The notes under the pieces: model-generated
What the model saw: only the letters and a program-made list of their open reading frames with translations
Told to the model about the DNA's origin: nothing
The model's database searches: none
DNA from: Nostoc sp. CHAB 5834
GTDB lineage: Bacteria; Cyanobacteriota; Cyanobacteriia; Cyanobacteriales; Nostocaceae
Assembly: GCA_020829485.1 (NCBI GenBank)
Contig: JAIVFU010000013.1
Span: 53,381-117,380, forward strand
DNA: 64,000 nt
Reading direction: 5' to 3'
Translations under genes and position numbers: made by a program
Part shown: one piece after another, positions 8,968 through 17,675 of the stretch
Layout of the letters: every line of letters begins with the position of its first letter
Numbering within the stretch: the stretch's first letter is position 1

Positions 8968-10626
8968 TTAGGGAAGAACTTGAATCAACTGGTACTCTTT
9001 GACTGTACCCATAATGTGGTGAGGTCGAGATAATTTAGGGGACTGATCAGCATAGATCCAAGCATAGCTCAAAGGTGGTATTTGGGAAATAGAGGCTACT
9101 TGTTGGGCATGAGTAGAAAGATAGAACTCAAACAGTACTTGGGTTTTCTGGTCTATTTGCACATAGTAGGTAGGATGAGATTGGAGAATTGAGGCGATCG
9201 CACTTTGTTGTAAAAAACTTCTTAAAACAGGGTTATAGTCACTTAATAGACCTATGCTACCAGTAGTCGCCAAAGCCAGCCAACAGGGAATTAACCAACC
9301 TGCAATCCAATAACGGGCTGTGAGAAACTTCTTGCCAAAGTGGTAACGACTAATCCACACCACAGGTAAAATTAACCAACCCAAGCCCATAACCAAGGCA
9401 ATAGTTGCATACTTGCGGATGTCAGAACCACCCCAACTAAGAACACCAATACTCGCTATTACAAGTAAAACACCAAACCCACCAAAGCCATAACTGAGAT
9501 TTCGAGGAAGATTCTTCTTTGCAAAAAGGCTTAATATATTTATTTTACCTTTTTGAAGAGGTAATTGAGGGAGAATTCCTGTCTGGTAAATACTACCTAA
9601 CCAGTTTAAACCCACAGATGCAAACAAAGCTATAAACGGATAAAGGCAAAGACTATAGTGAGGAAGACGAGTGCTAAAAAGACTAAGTTCACAAAATAGG
9701 ACAATTGGAAAGCCAACTAATATTAACTGATAACGAGGAATAGGACGACGGACAGTCAAAAACAAACCTAAAAGTCCGAAAAAAGCCCAAGGAAAGGCTT
9801 TTAAAAGAATATTCCATAAATAAAATAGCCGATCATTTTTATAATTATTCTCAGAACCTAGTTGCACAATAAACTTGAGCAACGCCTCAAAACTCTGATT
9901 TCCGTAGTGCAGCCAGCTTAACCACAGCCAAATGCAGGTAGGGATTAAACCTATCAAAAAGCCTAAATATAAAATTGGGTTAGTAAGATGATGATGACGG
10001 CGATTTTCCCAAATTAAATAAGGGAATAAAGCTACGATTGGCAAAAAAATCATAAAGCTTCTGACTAAGAAGCCTAAACCTAAACTTAAACCAGTTATAA
10101 AACTCCAAAAATAGCGATATTTAGGATGTAATTCTGTTTTAATTAAAGACCAAATAGCTAAAAGTACCAAGAAAATCATCGGGAGATCGGGTGTACTTAA
10201 GCGAGAGTATTGCAGCCAGAGAAATTCCACACTTAAAATTGCAGCAGCAAGCCTTGCTAATTTTTTGCATAGCATAATTTTGCCGATTTCATACACTAGC
10301 CATAAGCTAAAAATGCTAGCAATCATACTAGGAATACGCGCACTAGTATCACTCATCCCAAACAGCTTGTAGAAACTGGCAATTATCCAATAAGGGCCAG
10401 GAGTTTTATGATGTGCATTTTGCCAAGGAGTTATCCAATTACCAGAATCAAACATCAGACGGGCACGCGATGCGTAAAGCGCTTCATCGTGTGCCATCAG
10501 GCTATTGTGCCCAGAAGTAAATAATAATAAGGGCAGTATCCAAACTAACAAACTAAAATAGGGTAATAGTGCTAATCGGCGGATTTGTCGCCAAATATGC
10601 TGTAAGAAGTGTAGTTTATATAACAT
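8968..10626 (-). CDS. Multi-pass membrane glycosyltransferase, GT39/ArnT type
   Basis: A 552-residue integral membrane protein with about 11-13 hydrophobic helices. Near the N-terminus, LMAHDEALYASRARLMFD followed by WITPWQNAHHKTPGPYWIIA gives the acidic (DE) and KTPGPYW elements of the GT-C dolichyl-phosphate-mannose/ArnT family, where the first acidic loop is catalytic. FLVRSFMIFLPIVALFPYLIW and RLPHYSLCLYPF are also family-like. Such enzymes move a sugar from a polyprenyl-phosphate donor to lipid or protein on the outer face of the membrane. The C-terminal soluble part is short. Acceptor unknown. It ends before the MarR gene on the same strand. Confidence 0.85.
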   Translation of the reverse strand: MLYKLHFLQHIWRQIRRLALLPYFSLLVWILPLLLFTSGHNSLMAHDEALYASRARLMFDSGNWITPWQNAHHKTPGPYWIIASFYKLFGMSDTSARIPSMIASIFSLWLVYEIGKIMLCKKLARLAAAILSVEFLWLQYSRLSTPDLPMIFLVLLAIWSLIKTELHPKYRYFWSFITGLSLGLGFLVRSFMIFLPIVALFPYLIWENRRHHHLTNPILYLGFLIGLIPTCIWLWLSWLHYGNQSFEALLKFIVQLGSENNYKNDRLFYLWNILLKAFPWAFFGLLGLFLTVRRPIPRYQLILVGFPIVLFCELSLFSTRLPHYSLCLYPFIALFASVGLNWLGSIYQTGILPQLPLQKGKINILSLFAKKNLPRNLSYGFGGFGVLLVIASIGVLSWGGSDIRKYATIALVMGLGWLILPVVWISRYHFGKKFLTARYWIAGWLIPCWLALATTGSIGLLSDYNPVLRSFLQQSAIASILQSHPTYYVQIDQKTQVLFEFYLSTHAQQVASISQIPPLSYAWIYADQSPKLSRPHHIMGTVKEYQLIQVLP

Positions 10627-10764
10627 TGAATTGATAAAAATAGAATGCTACTATTTAGACTCGTTTATGTGCCCTACTGTTATTAAAATATGTTACATAG
10701 TCATTGATGAAAAATATCTGAAATTGCGGCAATTTTCGGAAAAAGTTCTCCAAAATAAAGATTT

Positions 10765-11409
10765 ATGCAGTTAAAACCGAATCAACGCCTGAAATTAGAC
10801 GACACAGACGATAAGCTGTTCTATGCTTATCCCCGCTTTGTTACCCACGTTGATGAAGGATTTATTCAACAGCTAACGGATTTATATTGCGATCGCCTCA
10901 AACCCAACACTCGCATTTTTGATATGATGAGCAGCTGGGTATCTCATCTGCCAGAAGAGATGCAGTTTGCCCATGTGGAAGGACACGGACTCAACGGTGA
11001 GGAGTTAGCACGAAATCCCCGCTTAAATCATTACTTTGTGCAAAATCTTAACGAAAACCCGCAGCTACCTTTACCAGATGAAGATTTTGATGCTGTTCTC
11101 AATTGCGTATCTGTGCAGTATGTGCAATATCCAGAAGCAATATTTTCTGAAATTTACCGCATTCTAAAACCCGGTGGTGTCGCAATTATCAGCTTTTCTA
11201 ACCGGATGTTTTTTGAAAAGGCGATTCAAGCTTGGCGGGAGGCTTCAGAAGCACAGCGAGTGGAATTAGTCAAAGAGTATTTCGCCTCAGTTCCAGGATT
11301 TACAACTGCAGAAGTTATAGCTAATAAATCAACATTACCGAATTTCTTACAGTGGTTGGGTGCAGGTGGCGGAGATCCATTTTATGCGGTTATAGCTTAC
11401 CGTAGTTAA
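10765..11409 (+). CDS. Class I SAM-dependent methyltransferase
   Basis: A 214-residue methyltransferase-like protein of the type 11 class. Visible motifs: RIFDMMSSWVSHLPEEMQ in place of the usual glycine-rich motif I, GHGLNGEELARNPRL, DFDAVLNCVSVQYVQYPEAI (motif II/post I) and EIYRILKPGGVAIISFSNRMF (motif III, typical L-K-P-G-G). Motif I lacks the E/DxGxGxG pattern, so SAM binding may be unusual. Acceptor unknown. It is divergent from the glycosyltransferase gene, with a 138-bp spacer. Confidence 0.8.
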   Translation: MQLKPNQRLKLDDTDDKLFYAYPRFVTHVDEGFIQQLTDLYCDRLKPNTRIFDMMSSWVSHLPEEMQFAHVEGHGLNGEELARNPRLNHYFVQNLNENPQLPLPDEDFDAVLNCVSVQYVQYPEAIFSEIYRILKPGGVAIISFSNRMFFEKAIQAWREASEAQRVELVKEYFASVPGFTTAEVIANKSTLPNFLQWLGAGGGDPFYAVIAYRS

Positions 11410-11903
11410 AATAATTCGTAATTCGTAATTCGTAATTCCTAATTAAGTTTTGTAATGTGGTTAAAATCCCCATTACAAAACTTACCTATTTATTGAACCG
11501 GGGGACTTGTTAAATTCACTTAGGACAGTAGGGCTATTTCATTTTATACATAAACCGCCCATAATTAAAGTTATAGGCCAATACAGTTCAGTTAAGGATT
11601 TTTGGTACTGATTTTAGACCTGTAGAGACGCGAAATTTCGCGTCTCTACCAAGGTTTTTGGGCTTAACTGAACGGTATTGAGTTATAGGCTAATAGTTAA
11701 AGTCCGTTAAAACGGACTAGAACCTTTTCTCAGTCATCTTTAGATGACTTTCGCTATTAGACTCAGAACTCATTCTGAGGCGGACTAGTTGAAAATTACA
11801 CCAGGACTAGGTAAATAAAAGTGCATCACACTTGGGATGCTCTCGCCTACATTAGGATTTACGCATAAAGATTCTTTGGGAAAATTGGGTGTGAAGTTTA
11901 CTA
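11410..11903. repeat. Repeat-filled spacer: STRR, a MITE and paired stem-loops
   Basis: No gene is seen. ATTCGTA heptamers lie at 11411-11440; a 102-bp element with a target duplication lies at 11579-11680 (listed separately); AGTCCGTTAAAACGGACT, a perfect hairpin, at about 11700-11717; then GTCATCTTTAGATGAC and a CTCAGAA/TTCTGAG hairpin up to about 11790. The last three resemble repeats at 17800-17850, 43010-43060 and 57500-57600. Confidence 0.75.
11579..11680. mobile_element. MITE family A, copy 1, with 10-bp target duplication
   Basis: Ends CAATACAGTTCAGTTAAG and CTTAACTGAACGGTATTG (one mismatch) are flanked directly by AGTTATAGGC at 11569-11578 and again at 11681-11690. The interior holds the palindrome GAGACGCGAAATTTCGCGTC. 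No coding capacity. Confidence 0.9.
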
Positions 11904-12269
11904 TTAACGCTGCCAATCATATATTAATCGTCCATGACGATCACGCACAAGTTCCCATTCTCCATGACGATATGGTTGTCCGTGATAACGTACAGAGCGA
12001 TAGCGTCGTCTGTAATAATGTCGTCGATTCTGCTGGCGTTGATAATTATATTGTCTAGTCCGTTGGCGTTTATGATAACGTCGTCGAGTCCGTCGATGAG
12101 CTAACAAAAGCTCTTCACTTTGCTCTCCAACTAATTTTATCTGTGCGTCAAGACTTGGTTCATTGAGAACATTATTTAGAGTACTATCCTTGGCTTCAGC
12201 CAAAGTAGGTGGATAAATGAAGGCTAATAGCAGGAACACAATTGAGGATAGCTTTTTGAAACGGTTCAC
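11904..12269 (-). CDS. Secreted Arg/Tyr-rich basic protein
   Basis: A 121-residue hypothetical protein. It has a clear signal peptide (FKKLSSIVFLLLAFIYPP, likely cleavage after LAEA), a short acidic/neutral stretch, and then a very basic region rich in Arg, Tyr and His (RRTRRRYHKRQRTRQ and RRHYYRRRYRSVRYH), ending HGRLIYDWQR. The mature part is probably exported to periplasm, wall or outside. I do not recognise a family. The composition is biased, but the signal peptide and uninterrupted frame argue for a real gene. A rightward open frame over the same bases is its shadow. Confidence 0.65.
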   Translation of the reverse strand: MNRFKKLSSIVFLLLAFIYPPTLAEAKDSTLNNVLNEPSLDAQIKLVGEQSEELLLAHRRTRRRYHKRQRTRQYNYQRQQNRRHYYRRRYRSVRYHGQPYRHGEWELVRDRHGRLIYDWQR

Positions 12270-12504
12270 GTCTTTGCTTTTCCTAGAGTATTGGTAATAA
12301 TTTTATTTAATACTTAATTTGAGCAACTATATAGTTCAGAATTCACAAACTTTAGTAACGCAAAAGTAATGAAATTTACTTATATTAAATGTGAAGAAAT
12401 TCGAGTTTGGCAACAAAAGCAGGAGCAAAGTCGTCTGTTGATGACTAAATACAGCGTTTTGCAACTACATGAGGTACAGGTTGCATCCATAGAGAAATCA
12501 CTAT

Positions 12505-12642
12505 CAATACTGCGTAGGTTTTGAATATTAGTAGGTTGGGTTGAGGCAATGCGAAACCCAACAAACCCAGGAAAATGTTGGGTTTCGTTCCTCAACCCAA
12601 CCTACACATTTCTATTTTTTATGCAAAACCTACGCAGTATTG
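12505..12642. mobile_element. MITE with perfect 19-bp ends and 10-bp target duplication
   Basis: CAATACTGCGTAGGTTTTG at 12505-12523 is the exact reverse complement of 12624-12642. AAATCACTAT flanks it on both sides (12495-12504 and 12643-12652). Inside lies a second palindrome, TAGGTTGGGTTGAGG to CCTCAACCCAACCTA (12530-12604), also found at 17030-17102 and, diverged, at 47770-47843. It sits at the broken end of an mtfA-like gene. Confidence 0.92.
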
Positions 12643-12652
12643 AAATCACTAT

Positions 12653-12925
12653 TTCCGATGGAAGTCGTTTCTTGAACAAAATAAGCGCTAGGATACACCA
12701 GAATTGAACGAAGTCTGGGGAAGTATTGCCCACGTTCATTTAATAGGAGTAAACAGGCGATCGCAGCAAGAGTCAGTTTCATTTCCTCCGTCACCTGTAA
12801 TCCTCTACAACCAATAAATTGCTTTTCTGCTAAGAATACTTGAATATGTCCCTGGAGTCGTCTAATTTCATCGGTAGAGAGACACAGATAAATCTTTTCT
12901 CTATTTTCTAAAGTTTCCTAATCCT
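12653..12925 (-). pseudogene. MtfA-like (M90) zinc peptidase fragment
   Basis: Read leftward, this stretch encodes STDEIRRLQGHIQVFLAEKQ, FIGCRGLQVTEEMKLTLAAI, ACLLLLNERGQYFPRLRSIL and VYPSAYFVQE, the N-terminal part of the MtfA/M90 family. The N-terminus is missing next to the Hsp70-like gene's stop, and the frame stops at the MITE at 12505-12642. Beyond the MITE no MtfA-like sequence is found, so the HEFAH zinc site and C-terminal half are lost. Too short to function. Confidence 0.75.
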
Positions 12926-12936
12926 ACATATCACCG

Positions 12937-14883
12937 CTATTGGATCAGAATTATGCAAGATTGAACCTTGGTGGAAAGGCTTTTTTGAAGCCCTTGCTCA
13001 ACTTTGCTAATCAGTTTATCAAAAGCCTCTTGATCTGCTGTCAGTTGTTCTTGAAGAACTTTCTCTAACTCAGGCTTTATTTGCTCACACATATCCTCGA
13101 TTTTTTTGTCGCTCAAAAAACTAGAACGAACCCAACTAGGTACATCCACATTTGTCTTGATTACTTCTTGAACACTCTTACGATTTAGTTCCATTCCTGC
13201 CGCCATTACCGAAGCCCCATATACTAATGCAATAGGCCAGGTTAAATGTCCAGTTAATATTAGAGTGATGATGCTAGCTACAGTACCTCCACCAATTACT
13301 ACATTGACAATAAAGCCCACTGTCTCAGCTAAAATAGCATCTCCAATTCGTAGCTCTGGGTTAACAAAATTTGGGTCAATGCTATCCTGGAACCTTAAGC
13401 TGCTTCTAGGTATCTGAAACTTTCGACAGATTGGATCGGTTTGTGCGGCTAAATCTGGTTGGATTTTATTGCTAAACCAAGAAGCGCATTGATGATTAAT
13501 TATCTGCACAGCGCGTTCGTCGGAGACGTTGCCGGAGGCATCGCTTTTGAGCCACTGTTCTGCCCGACTGATTAAAGATGTTTCCAAATCGGCTAAAGTC
13601 CGTATTTTGTTTTTTTGCCAATCTTTTAAAGCTGGTTTAACTGCATTGACGAGCAAGCCATCTGTCAAAGGCTTAGTTAATGATTCGATTAACTCCGGGA
13701 TATGCCTTTGAATCAAACCTTTAAGCTGGTTCGAGGTAAATAGTTTGTTGACTTCTTCCTTAAAAGCAGCAGCACGCAGATCCCATCGTCCCACTCGTGC
13801 TAAACCCAGTGCAATGCACCGTTCCGGTTCTGGATCGGGGCGAAGCAGCGTTTCTGGTTCGGGAAACATTTCTTGACAAAGCAAGTGGGTAAACTTCATC
13901 CGAGATGCACCGCCAGTCATCAACAGAAGTTTGGGCACGATTCCAAGTTTTTCTAGCTTTTCTTTGGCTTCGGTTAAAGAGTCGTTAAACGATCGCACCC
14001 AACTATGATTCTCCAGTTCCGGTAATGGCTGGTTTAAAATTTCCTCCATCATCAATTTATTGACTTGGGGAATAAAATAAATCTGTTCGTTAATCGACTC
14101 GAAGCCACGCGCAAAGGATTCAGGATCGCTGTATAGCTGTTCATTAGAAAAGTAATCTTCTTTAGCTTTGCGACAAGCAAGCTCACAACGAGCTTGGTGA
14201 TGCGGATATTCCTGAAATACTTTTTCGAGTAATGCTTTTTGCTCGTGGTTGGCGAGAGTCCGGGCAAAAATAGCTTTGTCAATTAGAGATGCACCTAAAG
14301 TATTACTCCCGAAATCTATGGGGATCTCTTCTAAGCTCTTAACCAGAGTAAAATCTGTGGTTGAAGAACCAATATCGACAATTAGCACCGATGCAACAAG
14401 TTTGTCATACTCCAACTTCCCGGCTTCTTTGGCTTGCATGAAAGCAGCCCGCGATTCGGGTACAACATTTATTTGGGGAATACCAGCTTCTTGAAGTAGC
14501 TTTTGGTATTCGGTGCGATCGCTAACTGACCATCCGGAAGGACAACCTATGTAAAAATAGCTACTTTCTCCACCTTCAAGTTGTTTGCTTTCTTTCAAAA
14601 GTCGGTAGTAGGTTGCGACAAAAGTGCTAATTGTTTCCCGATATTTAGGATCGTTGTTGGGTTTTTGCTTGAAAGAAATTGTGAGTTGGGTAACGCCAGC
14701 TTGAATTAATGCTTGTTCGCCGACAAGATAACCGAGTTTAGGATGCCAACCAAGGGCTGTAATTTGGTTCTTCTTGTTATTAATTTCCAGCATCTGGGGG
14801 GGGTCGATGCTTTCCACTATCGCTTTAGCTACAGCCGTTTCACCGTGCCCCAAATCAAAACCGATTGTTTCTAAAATTTCCAT
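12937..14883 (-). CDS. Hsp70/actin-fold ATPase-like protein with C-terminal membrane segment
   Basis: A 648-residue protein with a DnaK-type nucleotide-binding domain: phosphate-1 loop TIGFDLGHGETAVAKAI at the start, VLIVDIGSSTTDFTLV (phosphate 2) near 165, and LLLMTGGASRMKF (adenosine motif) near 325. The substrate-binding beta-domain of DnaK is absent; instead there is a helical region, then a hydrophobic hairpin near 530-570 (VGFIVNVVIGGGTVASIITLILTG, written here only as a region) and a helical tail. Residues SDASGNVSDERA near 455 come from an inserted palindromic repeat. The next gene upstream (14898-15869) ends 14 bp before this start and encodes another membrane protein, so the two form a unit. 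Function unknown; possibly a membrane-attached chaperone-like switch. Confidence 0.82.
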   Translation of the reverse strand: MEILETIGFDLGHGETAVAKAIVESIDPPQMLEINNKKNQITALGWHPKLGYLVGEQALIQAGVTQLTISFKQKPNNDPKYRETISTFVATYYRLLKESKQLEGGESSYFYIGCPSGWSVSDRTEYQKLLQEAGIPQINVVPESRAAFMQAKEAGKLEYDKLVASVLIVDIGSSTTDFTLVKSLEEIPIDFGSNTLGASLIDKAIFARTLANHEQKALLEKVFQEYPHHQARCELACRKAKEDYFSNEQLYSDPESFARGFESINEQIYFIPQVNKLMMEEILNQPLPELENHSWVRSFNDSLTEAKEKLEKLGIVPKLLLMTGGASRMKFTHLLCQEMFPEPETLLRPDPEPERCIALGLARVGRWDLRAAAFKEEVNKLFTSNQLKGLIQRHIPELIESLTKPLTDGLLVNAVKPALKDWQKNKIRTLADLETSLISRAEQWLKSDASGNVSDERAVQIINHQCASWFSNKIQPDLAAQTDPICRKFQIPRSSLRFQDSIDPNFVNPELRIGDAILAETVGFIVNVVIGGGTVASIITLILTGHLTWPIALVYGASVMAAGMELNRKSVQEVIKTNVDVPSWVRSSFLSDKKIEDMCEQIKPELEKVLQEQLTADQEAFDKLISKVEQGLQKSLSTKVQSCIILIQ

Positions 14884-14897
14884 ACCCTTATTGTCTA

Positions 14898-15869
14898 TTA
14901 TTCTCTAGAAGCGGAATATGCTGGCTCAATTACCCTACCGCGCCGAATCAAGCGATCGCCTTTCAACAAAGCCGGAGTTAGAGTTACGTGATCTTTGGTA
15001 TCGGGGTCGATACTTGGCTCAAAGTCAAAATAATTGCGATCGCTATTTGATCGGTAAACTTGAGCGTTAATTCCCTGAGACATTAAAATCTGTGGCAAAA
15101 GTTTCGCCAGTTCATAAGCCATTTGGGGTTTATCAAGTTTGGATGCGCCCATTAGCCTTTGCAGAAAATTCAATAGCTCTGGCAGTTCTTCTATTGCTAA
15201 GTCGCCTTCATGTTTATTCCATTCTTCTACTCTAGCTACTGCTAGGTCGATAGTGTTGAGAGCATCGCCAAGATGATCTAAAAATACATTGCTATCAACC
15301 CGAAGCAGATGTTTAGGTAATTCCAATAGCTCTGAAGACATAGAATTTTGCTGATTCTTTAACTCAAGTTGAAGCACAACTTCTACTCCTAGAAGTAGAG
15401 ATGTTAGTAAGATAGCCATCCATGCACCTGGGCTAGTTTTAGTTAAAGAGAACAACGAACCTAAGATGCCTATATAAATTAGTCCCTTTAGCAGTTTTAG
15501 GATTAATCTGCTGGAAAAAAACCTTGTACTTGGGTTAGTAAATTGCTTTTGCTCTGTTGGAGCAATTTGAGAATAGTTAGCCGCAGCAAGAGTAGCGATG
15601 GACTGCCGCAGCGTATCTAGGAAAAAGGAAGCCAGACGAATTTGAGCCAGATTAAGTTTTTCAATGTAAATTCTTTCGAGATTATCAAGTCGATTCTGAA
15701 CCAACTTAATTATCTCCTCAATATTGGTTGTGTTATCAATATCTGTCTGGAGTTGGTTGCGTTCTTCGTTAAAAAGTGAAGTGATTGTTTTCATTGCGTT
15801 GACTAAGACTTTAAAGTTACTAACAAGAGTGAAATGAGCAGACAACTGCTTATTTAAACCTGTAATCAC
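14898..15869 (-). CDS. Unknown membrane protein paired with the Hsp70-like protein
   Basis: Up to 323 residues. The N-terminal third is helical and heptad-rich (NEERNQLQTDIDNTTNIEEI, LVQNRLDNLERIYIEKLNLA). Two adjacent membrane helices follow (about residues 128-170, LLKGLIYIGILGSLFSL and AWMAILLTSLLLGVEVVL), then a cytosolic-looking helical domain ending DPDTKDHVTLTPALLKGDRL. The outer start is a GTG at 15869; an in-frame ATG at 15794 (MKTITSLFNEER) is a good alternative. I recognise no family. It lies directly upstream of the Hsp70-like gene, same strand, 14-bp gap, suggesting a membrane receptor or anchor for it. Confidence 0.72.
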   Translation of the reverse strand: MITGLNKQLSAHFTLVSNFKVLVNAMKTITSLFNEERNQLQTDIDNTTNIEEIIKLVQNRLDNLERIYIEKLNLAQIRLASFFLDTLRQSIATLAAANYSQIAPTEQKQFTNPSTRFFSSRLILKLLKGLIYIGILGSLFSLTKTSPGAWMAILLTSLLLGVEVVLQLELKNQQNSMSSELLELPKHLLRVDSNVFLDHLGDALNTIDLAVARVEEWNKHEGDLAIEELPELLNFLQRLMGASKLDKPQMAYELAKLLPQILMSQGINAQVYRSNSDRNYFDFEPSIDPDTKDHVTLTPALLKGDRLIRRGRVIEPAYSASRE

Positions 15870-16048
15870 ATGATGACTGATGTAATTAATCTAAGTTGTG
15901 TGGTTCTAGAATTTTTTGACTGGAAAATTGCGCCTAATGTTATGTAGAAATCTTGCATATAGTTGAGATCGCACCTAGACTGCTGATGAGGCAGGTTCAC
16001 TGGCTCGTTTGAACGTGCAAATTACTACCCATCAGAAGGAGGAGCAGA

Positions 16049-16840
16049 ATGTTTATCTGCGTTATTGCAGACTACGGTACAGGAGATCCGGCATTTACAG
16101 AAGTCACACAACGTTTGCTGATGGCTTCTCCCGATGCCCAAATTCATTTGCTTTCGGTTCCAGCATTCAGTACCTTGGCAACGGGATTCTGGATTGCCCA
16201 ACTAGGACTTAACCCTGGCCCTAGCGATCGCCTAATTTATCATAACTGTGCGCCTCGTCAGGATGATCTTAAAGCCCGTCGAGACAATGAAGGTGAAGGA
16301 CTAACTTATGCTCTTTTATCTAATGGTGTAAAAGTAGTAGGTGTGAATGCAGGCTACACCCTCTCCTTTATCAAAGACTATACAAAGGAGTTGCGAGTGG
16401 TCAACGTTGCTCGTGGTGGTTCGCAGTTTCGCTCACGGGATGTCTTTCCTCCTCCGGCGGCGGCCATTATGAATGAAGATTTTAGCCTTCTGGGAGATAG
16501 CCTTAAGAGCGAGCAAATCCCAGATGTTCCACCAGATCGAATCGCTTGGATTGATGGCTACGGCAACATTAAAACAACTATTGGGGCGCATACACTCAAC
16601 TTGGAGCCTCAAAGCAAGATCGTGATCCGAATTGGAGATGTAGTGAGTGATGCAGTGTATTCTGATGGTAGCTTCAAGGTGTCTGAAGGGACTTTAGCCT
16701 TTGCTCCTGGTAGTTCCGGTTGGTCAAGAGGCGATTCAAAAGAACCATTGCGCTTTTTAGAATTGTTTCTGCGCGGAGGAAGTGCTTGGGAACGCTTTGG
16801 CCGTCCCCGCGTGAATCAGCAAGTAACTCAAATTGCGTAA
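16049..16840 (+). CDS. SAM hydroxide adenosyltransferase (DUF62 family)
   Basis: A 263-residue member of the SAM hydrolase/fluorinase-chlorinase superfamily. The start follows a strong ribosome site (AGGAGGAG, 16038-16045). Family landmarks: IADYGTGDPAFTEVTQRL at the N-terminus (the usual TDFG becomes ADYG), VVGVNAGYTLSF in the middle, VARGGSQFRSRDVFPPPAA and IAWIDGYGNIKTT (the D-x-F/Y-GN signature). Most relatives hydrolyse SAM to adenosine and methionine; halogenase activity is not expected without the fluorinase loop. The fold's N-terminal Asp is retained. Single gene. Confidence 0.85.
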   Translation: MFICVIADYGTGDPAFTEVTQRLLMASPDAQIHLLSVPAFSTLATGFWIAQLGLNPGPSDRLIYHNCAPRQDDLKARRDNEGEGLTYALLSNGVKVVGVNAGYTLSFIKDYTKELRVVNVARGGSQFRSRDVFPPPAAAIMNEDFSLLGDSLKSEQIPDVPPDRIAWIDGYGNIKTTIGAHTLNLEPQSKIVIRIGDVVSDAVYSDGSFKVSEGTLAFAPGSSGWSRGDSKEPLRFLELFLRGGSAWERFGRPRVNQQVTQIA

Positions 16841-17029
16841 ACTATAGCGGTTCCCAATTGCATGGAATACAGACCTAACCCCCAGCCCCTTCCCTTCTAG
16901 CGTTGGGGAGTAAGATTCAAAGCCTCTCTCCTTAAAGGAAGTGAGGAATGGAAGTGAGGTTAAAACTGTACTGCAACCAAGCGAAAACCGCTATATCTGC
17001 GCTTACCTGAAGGTTAACTAGAAAATTGT

Positions 17030-17102
17030 AGGTTGGGTTGAGGAACAAAACCCAACATTTTTCTGGGTTTGTTGGGTAACGCATTGCCTCAACCCAACCT
17101 AC
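17030..17102. repeat. GTAGGTTGGGTTGAGG palindromic repeat
   Basis: An inverted repeat TAGGTTGGGTTGAGG ... CCTCAACCCAACCTA enclosing AAACCCAACA/TGTTGGGT half-sites. It is nearly the same as the core of the element at 12530-12604. Confidence 0.85.
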
Positions 17103-17117
17103 AAATATTCTTAACTG

Positions 17118-17410
17118 AAGCCCCTTCATTTGATGGAGGGATACCGGGTAATTCAAGACAGTATCCAGCACCATAGACTGTTTTTATATAGCGAGGGTGG
17201 CGGGGATCTGGTTCTAGTTGGTTTTCAAGTGGCAAATATGCACTCAAATCGTTTTTAGGGACTTCCAAGTAAAAAAATATTCCATTGCTATTGTTCACTG
17301 TTGACTGTTGACGGTTCACGAGTTTTCAGTCAACAGTCAACAATCATCAGTCAACGACTTTAAGTGGAATAATTTATTTTTTGGAGTTCCCCTATGTCAT
17401 CATCAGGATC
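17118..17410 (-). pseudogene. Duplicated 3' fragment of rpaA, split by a MITE
   Basis: Leftward translation gives [20 protein letters not shown] and [15 protein letters not shown], nearly the C-terminus of the RpaA protein encoded at 19786-20529. The DNA match covers about 160 bp of rpaA (roughly 19806-19966), including TGTCATCATCAGGATC at its far end, but is cut by a 135-bp element at 17258-17392. No start and no receiver domain. It is a partial gene duplication about 2.5 kb from its source. Confidence 0.85.
17258..17392. mobile_element. MITE family C, copy 1, inserted at TA
   Basis: Ends GGGACTTCCAAGTAAAAAAA ... TTTTTTGGAGTTCCCC with TA on both sides (17256-17257 and 17393-17394). Comparison with intact rpaA DNA (GTTTCTATGTC) shows a clean insertion with one TA duplicated. 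The middle contains TTGACTG-type STRR heptamers. Two more copies, in inverse orientation, are at 50965-51091 and 57315-57452. Confidence 0.88.
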
Positions 17411-17416
17411 AATCTG

Positions 17417-17627
17417 CCTTGGCTGTAGCAACTTTTGCCTTCACGTTTGAGTGTTTCGCGCAGGCTGTAGCAGCTTCCGCCTTCACGTTTGAGTGTTTCG
17501 CGCAGGCTGTAGCAACTTCTGCCTTCACGTTTGAGTGTTTCGCGCAGGCTGTAGCAACTTCTGCCTTGACTGTAGCAGCTTCCGCTTTCACGTTTGAGTG
17601 TTTCGCGCAGGCTGTAGCAGCTTCTTC
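17417..17627. repeat. 42-bp in-frame minisatellite
   Basis: Units of 42 bp (for example 17461-17502 and 17503-17544, then a 63-bp one at 17545-17607) each carry CACGTTTGAGTGTTTCGCG and CAGGCTGTAGCAGCTTC. The unit is a multiple of three, so both strands stay open over the array, translating to a 14-residue repeat. I see no independent sign of translation, and it directly abuts the duplicated rpaA fragment. Confidence 0.85.
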
Positions 17628-17675
17628 TCTGACGTTATCAAAAGTAGCTGTAAATTACTGAAATTTTAAGCTTAT

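Noticed and set aside
16009..16212. An alternative frame overlapping the SAM hydrolase start
   Set aside because: Shadow of the real gene, which has a strong ribosome site and family motifs.
17308..17661. A 117-residue protein of 14-residue repeats
   Set aside because: Frame is open on both strands only because the unit is 42 bp; its beginning lies in a MITE and no translation signal is seen. Kept as a repeat.
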